A stretch of 64,000 nucleotides of DNA. Source: Shewanella sp. Choline-02u-19. GTDB lineage: Bacteria > Pseudomonadota > Gammaproteobacteria > Enterobacterales > Shewanellaceae. Shown in pieces: positions 52,636-60,509 of the stretch. Location of the stretch: positions 1,860,001 through 1,924,000 of the forward strand of contig NZ_PJBE01000013.1 in assembly GCF_002836205.1 (NCBI RefSeq), read 5' to 3'. Positions within the stretch are counted from its first letter, which is position 1. Each line of letters starts with the position of its first letter. The position numbers and the translations under genes are program-made. The notes beneath the pieces are model-generated. The model was not told the DNA's origin, did no database searches, and worked only from the letters and a program-made list of their open reading frames with translations.

Positions 52636-52735
52636 ACAGCTAACGCCCACTTAAGCGGACAAAAATTGTGGGCTAAAATTTGTTGAGGAACGAAACATTG
52701 CCCACTGTTTTTGTTCCGTTTAAAGTGCTTGCATG
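52636..52735 (-). other. attC site 2
   Basis: An imperfect palindrome (ctaacgcccacttaagcgg... to ...gttccgtttaaagtgc) closely related to sites 1, 4 and 6. The middle holds gtgggctaaaat paired with gcccac. It is the recombination site of the cassette at 52754. Confidence 0.8.
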
Positions 52736-52753
52736 TAGACTGACGATTACTTA

Positions 52754-53455
52754 TTAACCGGTTGCAGGTACTGTAGCCAATAAAGTCAAATACCCAATAT
52801 ACAATGCAAGTGTTGCTAGAATAATTGTAATAATAGAGAAAAAGCTATTTGAAAAAAGTTCATATAAATAACTACCCATACTTTTCCGTCTTACGTGACT
52901 TTTCAGCTCTAGAGAAGCTAGTTTTAATTTATCTAAAATCGATAGCTTTCTATCAAAACTGGTAGCATGTGCATAGAAGAGCATAGTTTTAATAAAGTGG
53001 ATCACTTTTTTTTCTGTTAATTTTAAAGGATCATCAGTATAAAAAAGTAATAGATTGGGTGCTTCCCAATTTAAAGCCTCACATTTATTAACTCGTCTAA
53101 GAAAAACGTTGATACTTCCCTTAACCGAAAAGTTAATATCTAAATTGACTCCGTAATCTTTATGATAATTATAGACTTTCGCTCCATCTCCATTCGTACT
53201 CCAGTTACCAGTACCAGTCATTCGGTTTGTCTGTGTCACTTGTAATGATTCAAATCCAAAAAAACCTGTATGCCCCATATTTCCATCTGTTTTTTCAACG
53301 GAAAAATCATAAAATACTGTAGGATGATCTTTAAGAAGCGTATCAATAAAGCAATATAAATCTTTACTAACAATTCGCCAATTAACATTACTAATCTGCC
53401 TTTGTAGAGATTTTCTACCTCTTTTAGTGCAATACCTTTCTAACCAATTTGACAA
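52754..53455 (-). CDS. Cassette gene: membrane-anchored protein of unknown function
   Basis: 233 residues. A soluble N-terminal domain (about 1-190, mixed alpha/beta, e.g. NWRIVSKDLYCFIDTLLKDHPTVFYDFS) is followed by a single C-terminal membrane segment (about 202-224). No family recognised. It is flanked by attC sites 2 and 3 and has the high AT content of the cassettes. Confidence 0.6.
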   Translation of the reverse strand: MSNWLERYCTKRGRKSLQRQISNVNWRIVSKDLYCFIDTLLKDHPTVFYDFSVEKTDGNMGHTGFFGFESLQVTQTNRMTGTGNWSTNGDGAKVYNYHKDYGVNLDINFSVKGSINVFLRRVNKCEALNWEAPNLLLFYTDDPLKLTEKKVIHFIKTMLFYAHATSFDRKLSILDKLKLASLELKSHVRRKSMGSYLYELFSNSFFSIITIILATLALYIGYLTLLATVPATG

Positions 53456-53471
53456 AAGTACTCCTAGGGAT

Positions 53472-53568
53472 ATATAACGCCCTGTTAACAGGCAAAAAAT
53501 AGTTGGTTAAAATTAGCGACGAAGGAGCAAAACCAACTGTTTTGTCCTTGTTTAACAGCTTGTTATGT
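53472..53568 (-). other. attC site 3
   Basis: Begins tataacgccctgttaacaggc and ends aacagcttgttatgt. The outer GTTATGT fits the GTTRRRY pattern loosely. It overlaps the stop codon of the next gene by one base, as cassettes often do. Confidence 0.8.
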
Positions 53569-54050
53569 TACTTTTTAGCACCGTTTATGATTTTGGATGT
53601 ATTTAAACCATAATATGTATTATCTTTTTGAGCATCTTCCCAGTAATCTGATATTACCTTATTCTCGAGGTAAAGAAGAATCCCTCGACACCATGCGCCC
53701 CAGACCTCATCTAGAATTAAACCTTTTTGATAGAATAAATATTCCTCAGCACATAGGTTAAAGTAATCATCGAGTAAATCACTATTGTTAGTAATGGTCT
53801 CAATATGATTTAATTTATTGTTTAACAAATCATATCTACTATTAAAATCGGTGAATAACTCTTTAAACACCTTTAATTCTTCCAAGTTTTGTTTCTGAAA
53901 AAAATATAGAATCGATAAGAAAACCCCCGTTGCAGATGCTAATAGGGTGAATTCGCTTTCTTCAAATGGATATAGGCTAAATAAAGCAACAACATAGACT
54001 AATGTCGTTAGATAGAAATTGTATTTTTTTATAAATTTATAGATGTACAT
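53568..54050 (-). CDS. Cassette gene: two-helix membrane protein
   Basis: 160 residues. Two N-terminal transmembrane segments (about 11-27 and 33-52), then a soluble helical domain (LEELKVFKELFTDFNSRYDLLNNKLNHIETI...). Similar layouts occur in small membrane-effector proteins, but no family is claimed. Between attC sites 3 and 4. Confidence 0.55.
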   Translation of the reverse strand: MYIYKFIKKYNFYLTTLVYVVALFSLYPFEESEFTLLASATGVFLSILYFFQKQNLEELKVFKELFTDFNSRYDLLNNKLNHIETITNNSDLLDDYFNLCAEEYLFYQKGLILDEVWGAWCRGILLYLENKVISDYWEDAQKDNTYYGLNTSKIINGAKK

Positions 54051-54082
54051 AAACTAAAATTGATCCGGTATATGATTAAGTA

Positions 54083-54183
54083 ACATAACGCCGCATTAAG
54101 CGGACAAAAATAGCGGGTTAAAATGTGTAGCGAAGCGAAACGTAACCCACTGTTTTTTGTTCCGTTTAAATGCCTCGTTAGAG
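54083..54183 (-). other. attC site 4
   Basis: A 101-bp imperfect palindrome; the arms tttttgtccgcttaatgcggcgtta and the matching taacgaggcatttaaacggaac pair with the usual bulges. The R'' end (ctctaac on the minus strand) overlaps the stop codon of the gene at 54178. Confidence 0.85.
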
Positions 54184-55032
54184 GTTGTTTCCCAACACAT
54201 GATTTCTCATATTTCGGCCTGATAAATCTCTACAAATAGTAGCTCCAATAAATAGCGAGAAATTGTAGCAAGTTGAGATGTTTTTAGGTGATATATCTTG
54301 TTCTTCATACCTTTTGGCTATTTTTGGAAATAAATTTAACAACTCAATTTTCTCATCAGGTAGGTCAATTTTTGATGATTTTGAAAACTCTATTAAAGCT
54401 TTTTTTAAATCATGACCGATAGATTTGGCTTCTTTCTCTGACAATCCTTTTTTAATAGCCAAATAGCTTTTTAATAGCATTTCCAAAGCCATTCTTAAAT
54501 TTAAAATGGCTCTTTTATTAATTCTTGGCTCAAGTAATAAAGCCGTGGCCGACTTTAATTCCTCAAATGCGGCTTTCAAAAATTGAAGCCCTTTTTGATT
54601 GAGATCTTTATTATTTTCGACATCAAAAAAACCGTAACTAAAATCAAAACAATCGGCCCAAAATAGAGAGTATTGCAGGATATTTTGATTGTTGTTTTGA
54701 ATTTGATGTTTTATTGCATTGGGCATTTCACTGATTGCATCAAAAGCATCAACACTCACAGATCCAAAGATTATAGGTATTTTTACAGGCCAAAATTCAG
54801 AATCAAAATAGAATGCAGCTTGATAAATTGGCCCAGCCTTCATTGATTCAGGTTTGCTTCTGACAGAATACCAATCCTGAATATAAGTTGCCTCTTTTGA
54901 ATCGAATAAGAAACTCATTTTCAAGCGTTTGGATACTTCACTCATTGCTAGCATTGGTCGCTGGATGTGAGGAATTTCATTTTTTGAAAACTCGTCATTT
55001 ATTAGTGGCAACAAATCTTTTAGTTTATCCAT
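54178..55032 (-). CDS. Cassette gene: HEPN-like protein with R-x4-H motif
   Basis: 284 residues. The helical C-terminal half has the HEPN-like pattern NLRMALEMLLKSYLAIKKG and IGHDLKKALIEF, and the end carries RNMRNH, an R-x4-H motif of the type used by HEPN ribonucleases. The N-terminal half (about 1-150) is not recognised and may sense a ligand or partner. Possibly an abortive-infection ribonuclease; this is inference. Confidence 0.5.
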   Translation of the reverse strand: MDKLKDLLPLINDEFSKNEIPHIQRPMLAMSEVSKRLKMSFLFDSKEATYIQDWYSVRSKPESMKAGPIYQAAFYFDSEFWPVKIPIIFGSVSVDAFDAISEMPNAIKHQIQNNNQNILQYSLFWADCFDFSYGFFDVENNKDLNQKGLQFLKAAFEELKSATALLLEPRINKRAILNLRMALEMLLKSYLAIKKGLSEKEAKSIGHDLKKALIEFSKSSKIDLPDEKIELLNLFPKIAKRYEEQDISPKNISTCYNFSLFIGATICRDLSGRNMRNHVLGNNL

Positions 55033-55037
55033 AAAAC

Positions 55038-55135
55038 CTCTAACGCCCTAATAATGGGCAAAAAATTGTTGGCTAAAATGTTGAGGAACGAAAACAGCCA
55101 ACTATTTTTTATCCTTATTTATTAGCTTGTTAGGT
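55038..55135 (-). other. attC site 5
   Basis: Begins ctctaacgccctaataatggg and ends tattagcttgttaggt; the outer pair CTCTAAC / GTTAGGT fits the attC rule (RYYYAAC / GTTRRRY) well. It is 3' of the Imm44-like gene. Confidence 0.88.
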
Positions 55136-55140
55136 AACGT

Positions 55141-55560
55141 TTACACTTTACTAAAGCAAGCTTGAACGTCCAATTCTAACTGTTTACCAGCGAAATCATT
55201 TTTAGCACGTGTTGATAATACACGAACAGACTGAATAATATTATCAATTATAAGCTGTACCCTAGAATCATCTGTTCCTGCACTGAATTCGTCATAGTTT
55301 ATTCGTAAACGAAAATCTGTGGAGTTTGACTTGCGCTTAAAAAGTTTACGCTCTTTATACCAACCAGCCTCTTCCATTTCAGGTGATAACTTAGCAATTA
55401 TGGGGATAATGTTTAGCTCTAAAACCTCTTCACCATAGTTACCTTCAGCTAATAAAGGAGTCAATTTCTCTTCAATATAAGTGCTAGCTAATTGAAACTT
55501 TTTATCAATTAAATCGTGTGGTCTCGAACCATCTATTTCACCACTTAAGAAGAATTTCAC
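55141..55560 (-). CDS. Cassette gene: Imm44-like immunity protein
   Basis: 139 residues. The start MKFFLSGEIDG and the segments WYKERKLFKRKSNSTDFRLRINYDEFS and VQLIIDNIIQSVRVLSTRA fit immunity protein 44, found beside polymorphic toxins. No toxin gene is adjacent, so it would be an orphan immunity gene, protecting against toxins from rival bacteria. It may have no connection to the type 44 toxin at 14436, since the two numberings are independent. Confidence 0.65.
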   Translation of the reverse strand: MKFFLSGEIDGSRPHDLIDKKFQLASTYIEEKLTPLLAEGNYGEEVLELNIIPIIAKLSPEMEEAGWYKERKLFKRKSNSTDFRLRINYDEFSAGTDDSRVQLIIDNIIQSVRVLSTRAKNDFAGKQLELDVQACFSKV

Positions 55561-55577
55561 GCCGTACCCTTTGAGTT

Positions 55578-55677
55578 ACCTAACGCCGCATTAAGCGGAC
55601 TAAAATTGTTGGTTATAATGTGGAGCGAAGCGGAACCTAACCAACTGTTTTAGTTCCGTTTAAATGCCTTGTTGAAC
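55578..55677 (-). other. attC site 6
   Basis: Outer motifs ACCTAAC and GTTGAAC both fit the attC rule. The gene it once served would lie to the right, where the IS91-like element now stands. Confidence 0.88.
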
Positions 55678-55779
55678 GAAGCCGCTCTGCGGCAGAAAAG
55701 ATAAAAGCCCTCTCTATCTCCCATCCTAAATACTTATTAGTACAGACCCTGTTAGGTCTTTACTACTAGGAGTATTATC

Positions 55780-56670
55780 ATGGACACATTCGAACAACAC
55801 CGCTTTGATTCTCTTTATGAACAACATCTTACCAACTTAACCCTACAAGGCAAGCGACCCGCCACCATCGATGCATATAGCCGTGCAGTACGGCGTATTG
55901 CCGCCTTCTTTGACCGTTGTCCCGACAACCTTACCACCGATGATTTAAAGCGTTACTTTGCTCAACTGATAGCATCACACTCGTGGAGCACCGTTAAGCT
56001 TGACCGTAACGGCTTACAGTTTTTCTATCGCCATGTGCTCAACCAACACTGGGAGTGGCTCAACATCGTTAAGCCTCCACAGGTCAACCGACTGCCCGAT
56101 ATCCTAACCCCAACTGAAGTTGCCATCGTTATAAGTCTCACACATAAGTTGCGATATCAGGTCTGCTTTCTGACCCTATACAGTATGGGGTTGCGCCTCG
56201 GCGAGGCCATTTCATTGCAAATAGGTGATGTGGATTCACAGATGATGCAGGTGCATATTCGCAATGCTAAAGGCGGTAAGGATAGATTGGTTCCTCTACC
56301 ACAACGCACCTTATTAGCGCTGCGATATTACTGGCAAACTCATCGCCATCCACGCCTGATGTTTCCTGGTAAAGACGGTAAACCGGATTCGATGATAGAT
56401 AAAGGCGGCATTCAGAAAGCCTTAAAACGAGTCATTGCTGAGTGCAATATTCATAAATCCATCAGTCCGCATAATCTGCGACATAGCTACGCAACCCATC
56501 TGCTAGAGCAAGGACTAGACCTGCGCTCAGTGCAAAGCCTGCTCGGTCATAACAGCCTCAACACCACCGCTCGTTACACCAAACTGACCCACATCACCCG
56601 TAAAAATACCGCTGAGGCAATTAACAAACTTGCTGATGATTTAATCTTGAAGTGGGAGTGCGACGTATGA
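55780..56670 (+). CDS. IS91-associated tyrosine recombinase
   Basis: 296 residues with all catalytic residues: R139 (GLRLGE), K168, H231/R234 (HNLRHS), H257 (LLGHNS), Y266. It lacks the extra helix block between the two conserved boxes that marks integron integrases, so it is not IntI. It overlaps the transposase gene by 4 bp (ATGA), forming the two-gene IS91-type unit known from Shewanella and related bacteria. Its role in transposition is not known. Confidence 0.88.
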   Translation: MDTFEQHRFDSLYEQHLTNLTLQGKRPATIDAYSRAVRRIAAFFDRCPDNLTTDDLKRYFAQLIASHSWSTVKLDRNGLQFFYRHVLNQHWEWLNIVKPPQVNRLPDILTPTEVAIVISLTHKLRYQVCFLTLYSMGLRLGEAISLQIGDVDSQMMQVHIRNAKGGKDRLVPLPQRTLLALRYYWQTHRHPRLMFPGKDGKPDSMIDKGGIQKALKRVIAECNIHKSISPHNLRHSYATHLLEQGLDLRSVQSLLGHNSLNTTARYTKLTHITRKNTAEAINKLADDLILKWECDV

Positions 56671-57767
56671 AGTTCATCGATATTTTACGCGACCATCTTG
56701 ATACCTTTAATCAGGCTTTTGATCAACAAATCACAACCTCGATGCGGCAAGCTATTTTCGCCATGCTCAGTTGTCGCACCAATACTGAGAGAACGAGTCA
56801 GTGGGCGTGTCAGAGTTGCCCTCATCATGCTGACTTTCCGTTGTCTTGTGGTCATCGCAGTTGCCCGCAATGTCAGCACAACACCACGAGCGACTGGCTG
56901 GCAAAACAGCAGGCTAAACTGTTGCCCGTGGAGTATTACATGGTCACTTTCACTCTGCCTTATGAGCTTAGAGTTACCGCCAAACATCAGCCTGAACTTG
57001 TCTATCAAGCCATGTTCACCGTCGCTGCTAGCGTGCTCAAGGAATTTGCTAAAAACGCAAAAAAACTCGGTGGTGACATCGGTTTTACGGGCGTGCTACA
57101 TACCCATAATCGGCGACGCGACTACCATCCTCATATTCACTTCATCATTCCCGCGGGGAGTTTCAACAAAGCCAAACAACAGTGGCACAAGAACAAAGGC
57201 AAGTACCTGTTTAACAGTTTTAACCTCGCCAAAGTATGGCGAGCACGCTTGCTTGAGCAATTGACAGACAAGCTCAACATCAAGCTGCCAGCAGCCATCC
57301 CGAAACAGTGGGTTGTCGACTGCCAGCATGTTGGCAAAGGGCTACCTGCGCTAAAGTACCTGTCGAGATACCTCTATCGCGGCGTTTTGTCTGACAAAAG
57401 CATCATTAGTGCAACCGAAGATCAAGTGTCCTTCGAGTATCAAAATAGCCAAACCAAAGCCACTGAAATACGCACTTTACCTACGGTGGAGTTCCTATGG
57501 TTAGTGCTTCAGCATGTGCTACCGAAGGGATTACGTCGAGTGAGAGACTATGGATTACTGCAAGGAAGTTGCCGAAAACTAAGACTGCAAATACAGCTCA
57601 TGCTAGCGGTTGCGGGAACGATGTTTGCGCCGTTCGAAAAAGCTACCAAAACCAAAGCTATACGACCTTGTCCCTGCTGCCAGCAGCCGATGACATTTAT
57701 GGGAGTGCACGCACGACTGACAAGCTTTCTTAGGCAAAAACCAACGACACCTAACGCCACTGTTTAA
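56667..57767 (+). CDS. IS91-family HUH transposase
   Basis: 366 residues. The N-terminal zinc finger (CQSCPHHADFPLSCGHRSCPQC) is followed by the HUH motif (DYHPHIHFIIP) and the tyrosine region (KYLSRYLYRG). This is the IS91 layout, a rolling-circle transposase. The last residues (KPTTPNATV) are coded by taacgccactgtttaagcgg, which resembles attC rather than a normal transposase end, so the gene may have been rejoined to cassette sequence. Confidence 0.9.
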   Translation: MKFIDILRDHLDTFNQAFDQQITTSMRQAIFAMLSCRTNTERTSQWACQSCPHHADFPLSCGHRSCPQCQHNTTSDWLAKQQAKLLPVEYYMVTFTLPYELRVTAKHQPELVYQAMFTVAASVLKEFAKNAKKLGGDIGFTGVLHTHNRRRDYHPHIHFIIPAGSFNKAKQQWHKNKGKYLFNSFNLAKVWRARLLEQLTDKLNIKLPAAIPKQWVVDCQHVGKGLPALKYLSRYLYRGVLSDKSIISATEDQVSFEYQNSQTKATEIRTLPTVEFLWLVLQHVLPKGLRRVRDYGLLQGSCRKLRLQIQLMLAVAGTMFAPFEKATKTKAIRPCPCCQQPMTFMGVHARLTSFLRQKPTTPNATV

Positions 57768-57973
57768 GCGGAAGGATAAAAAAGTTAACACTTAAGATGC
57801 GGAACAAGAAAAGTATAAGGAGGTGCTAAGGCATTGATATGTTGAGGTAACGAAATTAGCTGGCGATGCTAAGGGATAGATGCGGCTAGTAAAAAATGCT
57901 ACTGCTCAGCACACATCGAAAAAGCGTAAGATCTTACGCCGATATTTACACAATAAAGGTATCACTCGGGCTT

Positions 57974-58029
57974 GTTCAACAATCGGGATAAGGACGCGGC
58001 TACGCGCGGCCTATCCTTATTCGTTATAT
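57974..58029 (-). other. attC site 7 (short type)
   Basis: A 56-bp palindrome from GTTCAAC to GTTATAT; ggataaggacgcggc pairs with gcggcctatccttat. It is 3' of the gene at 58024 and overlaps its stop codon. Confidence 0.8.
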
Positions 58030-58632
58030 TTTGTGTTTGTTGATTAATTGGGCAATTAATTCATTGCCATTTTCTTTATTAACCAGCGGTTTTAGTGCGA
58101 GTACGATAAACTCTGTAAGTTCTAAAATCGTATCAACTAGCTTAAATGTAAAATTTATAAATGCTTGTTGATCGGATTTAGACATAAATGAAAATGACTT
58201 ATCACTATATTGATAGTTGTGCATTTTACACTTGTTATTTATGCATGATTCAAGTAAACCGAACCCAAGTAAAATCCTTTGAGATTCAAGAGTGATAGTG
58301 TCAATAAACCCTTCTGGTCGCTCATTAATAAGATGTTGAATTGCAGTATCATCTAAATGACCACCCATAGCATTCCTTATTGCAGAAATATCATCAACAT
58401 ATTGTTTTATACCTTCCCATGAATTTTTCATCGCCTCATCATCTTTCCAGTAGTACTGAAATCTCTGATTATCAATGAAATTTTTTAACTCGATAAATGT
58501 AAATCGAATCATATTCAAATACATAGGTTCAAAGCTAAAATTGTCTTTTCCTACGATGCCGAGCATCTCACGATTAAACACAAGACTAGTATTTATCGAA
58601 AGTGCTTTTATGTACTCTGCTTTATGGTTCAT
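58024..58632 (-). CDS. Cassette gene: helical protein with RNAMGGH motif
   Basis: 202 residues, all helical in appearance. IRNAMGGHLDD (about 88-98) is an R-x5-H motif like that of HEPN-type proteins. The N-terminal MNHKAEYIKALSINTSLVFNRE and the rest are not recognised. Bounded by attC sites 7 and 8. Candidate ribonuclease or antitoxin partner; low certainty. Confidence 0.5.
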   Translation of the reverse strand: MNHKAEYIKALSINTSLVFNREMLGIVGKDNFSFEPMYLNMIRFTFIELKNFIDNQRFQYYWKDDEAMKNSWEGIKQYVDDISAIRNAMGGHLDDTAIQHLINERPEGFIDTITLESQRILLGFGLLESCINNKCKMHNYQYSDKSFSFMSKSDQQAFINFTFKLVDTILELTEFIVLALKPLVNKENGNELIAQLINKHKI

Positions 58633-58644
58633 ATGATCTCAAAA

Positions 58645-58754
58645 ATATAACGCATCAAACACTGGCGCGTAGGTTGGTGCTGTTTTTGCTGGCTTTTGTT
58701 TTTAGCAAAAACCGCGACAGCCGTAATGCGTCCGGTGCTTTGACTTGTTAGTAC
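58645..58754 (-). other. attC site 8 (long, divergent type)
   Basis: About 110 bp from ATATAAC to GTTAGTAC with the inner palindrome ttgctggcttttgtttttagcaa. Arms differ in sequence from sites 1-6, so this cassette came from another array. Confidence 0.8.
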
Positions 58755-58756
58755 CC

Positions 58757-59092
58757 TTACCACTCAAACGTCAATTCGTATGAGCCATTATTATCCAATA
58801 GTTGAAATGAGTTCTTATAAATATTTTTGATAGAGAAATATTGTGATCGCATTAACCCATAAATGCCCATGTCCCTGTAATTTTTATAGCCACAGTCTTC
58901 CCACATAACGTCAACTTCAACATGATCATGATGCTTGATAAACATACAATCGATTCTATCGGCTGATACCTTTTCTGTACCATTAACAACAGCCGTAATA
59001 GTAAAAAAACCACGATAACTCGTTGCATTTCGGTCATCACTTAAATCTTTAATTAACGCCCCTAAATAATGTTCATTACTAGCGTAATCCAT
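58757..59092 (-). CDS. Cassette gene: small protein of unknown function
   Basis: About 111 residues from ATG at 59092 (AGAGG ahead), or 130 residues from 59149. The sequence has a beta-rich core (GFFTITAVVNGTEKVSADRIDCMFIK, DVMWEDCGYKNYRDMGIYG). No family recognised. It is the cassette nearest to the presumed promoter side of the array. Confidence 0.55.
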   Translation of the reverse strand: MDYASNEHYLGALIKDLSDDRNATSYRGFFTITAVVNGTEKVSADRIDCMFIKHHDHVEVDVMWEDCGYKNYRDMGIYGLMRSQYFSIKNIYKNSFQLLDNNGSYELTFEW

Positions 59093-59156
59093 TTTTGACC
59101 TCTTTTCTGTGGGAAACCTTTCGGCTTTGGGTACTAACAGCTTATTCATTAGTCGC

Positions 59157-59187
59157 TTGATAACGTTCTTAGCAACTCGTTAAGTTT
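59157..59187. other. Possible attC or attI remnant
   Basis: TGATAACG and CGTTAAGT stand in inverted order 12 bp apart, the outer motifs of a recombination site without the usual arms. It may be the first junction of the array or the trace of an attI. Confidence 0.4.
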
Positions 59188-59676
59188 TTAACAAAATATC
59201 ACCTCTAAGGCATTGCTGTAAATAGATAATTTATAAAATCAATCCATAAAAAGTGCCTCATTGGTAGCGGAGAAAGAAAGCCTAGGGTGTTCAATGGGTC
59301 CGTGTATCTCTTTTCGACAATTTTTATCATGTTGATTTATAATCTCTTAATCAAATGTTAAAAAATTATCGATGCCTAGCAGGACTGTTTTTGGCATCTT
59401 TATTTGCGCCATAATGGGTGTTTTTACTCACTTTTAGTTATACCTGTAAAAATATCCAGTCTTAGTTCAACCTACATGAGAATACGTAATCCACGTTTAA
59501 CTTAAAGCTAACCAACTTTAGGGAAAATCAGTTATATCACCCTCTACCAAAGCTAATAGCCAACCAGTCATTCAGGCTGGTAAAAGGGATCAATCTCACC
59601 CAGCAAAAACGACGTGACCTAACATCTCCACCTCTCCTTAGTTCAATATCCTATAAGCACACCTCTTGCCACAAAA
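59188..59676. other. AT-rich stretch right of the cassette array
   Basis: About 490 bp with no credible gene. It probably holds the promoter that drives the minus-strand cassettes and the edge between integron-derived and phage DNA. No integron integrase or its fragment was seen. Confidence 0.45.
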
Positions 59677-59734
59677 TAACCAAAGTACAAATAAATATAA
59701 CCATAGTTATTGACGCCAGACTTAACCATAGTTA
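59677..59734. promoter_or_regulatory. Left operators of the prophage
   Basis: TAACCAAAGTAC (59677-59688), TAACCATAGTTA (59698-59709) and TAACCATAGTTA (59723-59734) match the right operators at 50792-50849. They precede the plus-strand early operon. This is the layout of the lambda left operators. Confidence 0.8.
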
Positions 59735-59769
59735 TATTGATAGCCATACCCACTACTGAGGACGAGGAA

Positions 59770-60108
59770 ATGATTCTAGCGAGAGTTCAAACAACACCAA
59801 GGCAACGCGATGAGTTTCGTCTACTGGTTGCTATCCGTTTTGCCTGCTTAATGGCACAGGTTAACAACCACAGTCATCCCATGGATTGCTCACGGGTACA
59901 AAACCGCACTGCAAAGCTTGAAAAGCATTTGACCTATAACCACCCAAGCCCCGCCTTTGAACAGCAGTTTATAAATTGCGTTGGCCAACTGGGTAACAGC
60001 TTTAGCCTGCGTTACACCGAACCCAAGCAAGGGATAACCGGCACTGTAACTGTATGGGCCAATAGCCCAGCAACCAACCTTTACCCATTCAACCCGCAAG
60101 CTGCGTAA
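59770..60108 (+). CDS. First gene of the early-left operon
   Basis: 112 residues from ATG at 59770 (GAGG ahead). An earlier TTG frame covers the operators and is not used. The protein (MILARVQTTPRQRDEFRLLVAIRF) is soluble; a motif typical of N-type antiterminators is not evident. It lies in the position of lambda N. Confidence 0.6.
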   Translation: MILARVQTTPRQRDEFRLLVAIRFACLMAQVNNHSHPMDCSRVQNRTAKLEKHLTYNHPSPAFEQQFINCVGQLGNSFSLRYTEPKQGITGTVTVWANSPATNLYPFNPQAA

Positions 60109-60147
60109 GAAGCACACCATGATCGTCCACCAAAAGGGAGAGCCGCT

Positions 60148-60507
60148 ATGAGCTTTGCAGTGTTCGGAGCATCAATGGACTTTTGCGTAAAAATAGCTAA
60201 AAAACGCGTAAAAATGACTAAAGGAAGTGGTAAAAACTTGGTCCGGCTAACTCAGGATGAATGGGGAGCCGCAGTAAACACATACGCAGCAAAGCTGTAC
60301 GAAGACTATTCCAAAGGTATAAAGGCACCGGCAAAGATATCGGCGGATATGACCACACCGAGTGCCGCTAAAGAATTTATCACTTTAGCCATGAGGACAT
60401 CGACCTGCAGCGCATTACGCATTTTTCAGCGCCAACCGCTAGAGGGCAGATTTCACCCAAAGACTAAACAGCAAATTATGAAGTTCCAACCTTGGGCAGG
60501 AAGTTAA
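60148..60507 (+). CDS. Early phage protein of unknown function
   Basis: 119 residues, basic N-terminal part (KIAKKRVKMTKGSGKNLVRL). The ATG at 60148 is preceded by GGGAGA. Not recognised. Part of the early-left operon. Confidence 0.6.
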   Translation: MSFAVFGASMDFCVKIAKKRVKMTKGSGKNLVRLTQDEWGAAVNTYAAKLYEDYSKGIKAPAKISADMTTPSAAKEFITLAMRTSTCSALRIFQRQPLEGRFHPKTKQQIMKFQPWAGS

Positions 60508-60509
60508 AC

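Larger units (their letters stand above)
55678..57973 (+). mobile_element. IS91-type element with a tyrosine recombinase gene
   Basis: Two overlapping genes (recombinase and HUH transposase) lie between attC sites 6 and 7. The left end has a hairpin (gccgctctgcggc). The right end has the palindrome gcgtaagatcttacgc and then abuts GTTC, the tetranucleotide next to which IS91 elements insert. No target duplication is expected for this family. Coordinates of the ends are estimates. Confidence 0.75.

Noticed and set aside
55780..56670. Integron integrase (IntI) for the cassette array
   Set aside because: The protein is a complete tyrosine recombinase but lacks the extra helix block of IntI, reads in the direction opposite to the cassettes and overlaps an IS91 transposase by 4 bp, so it belongs to that element.
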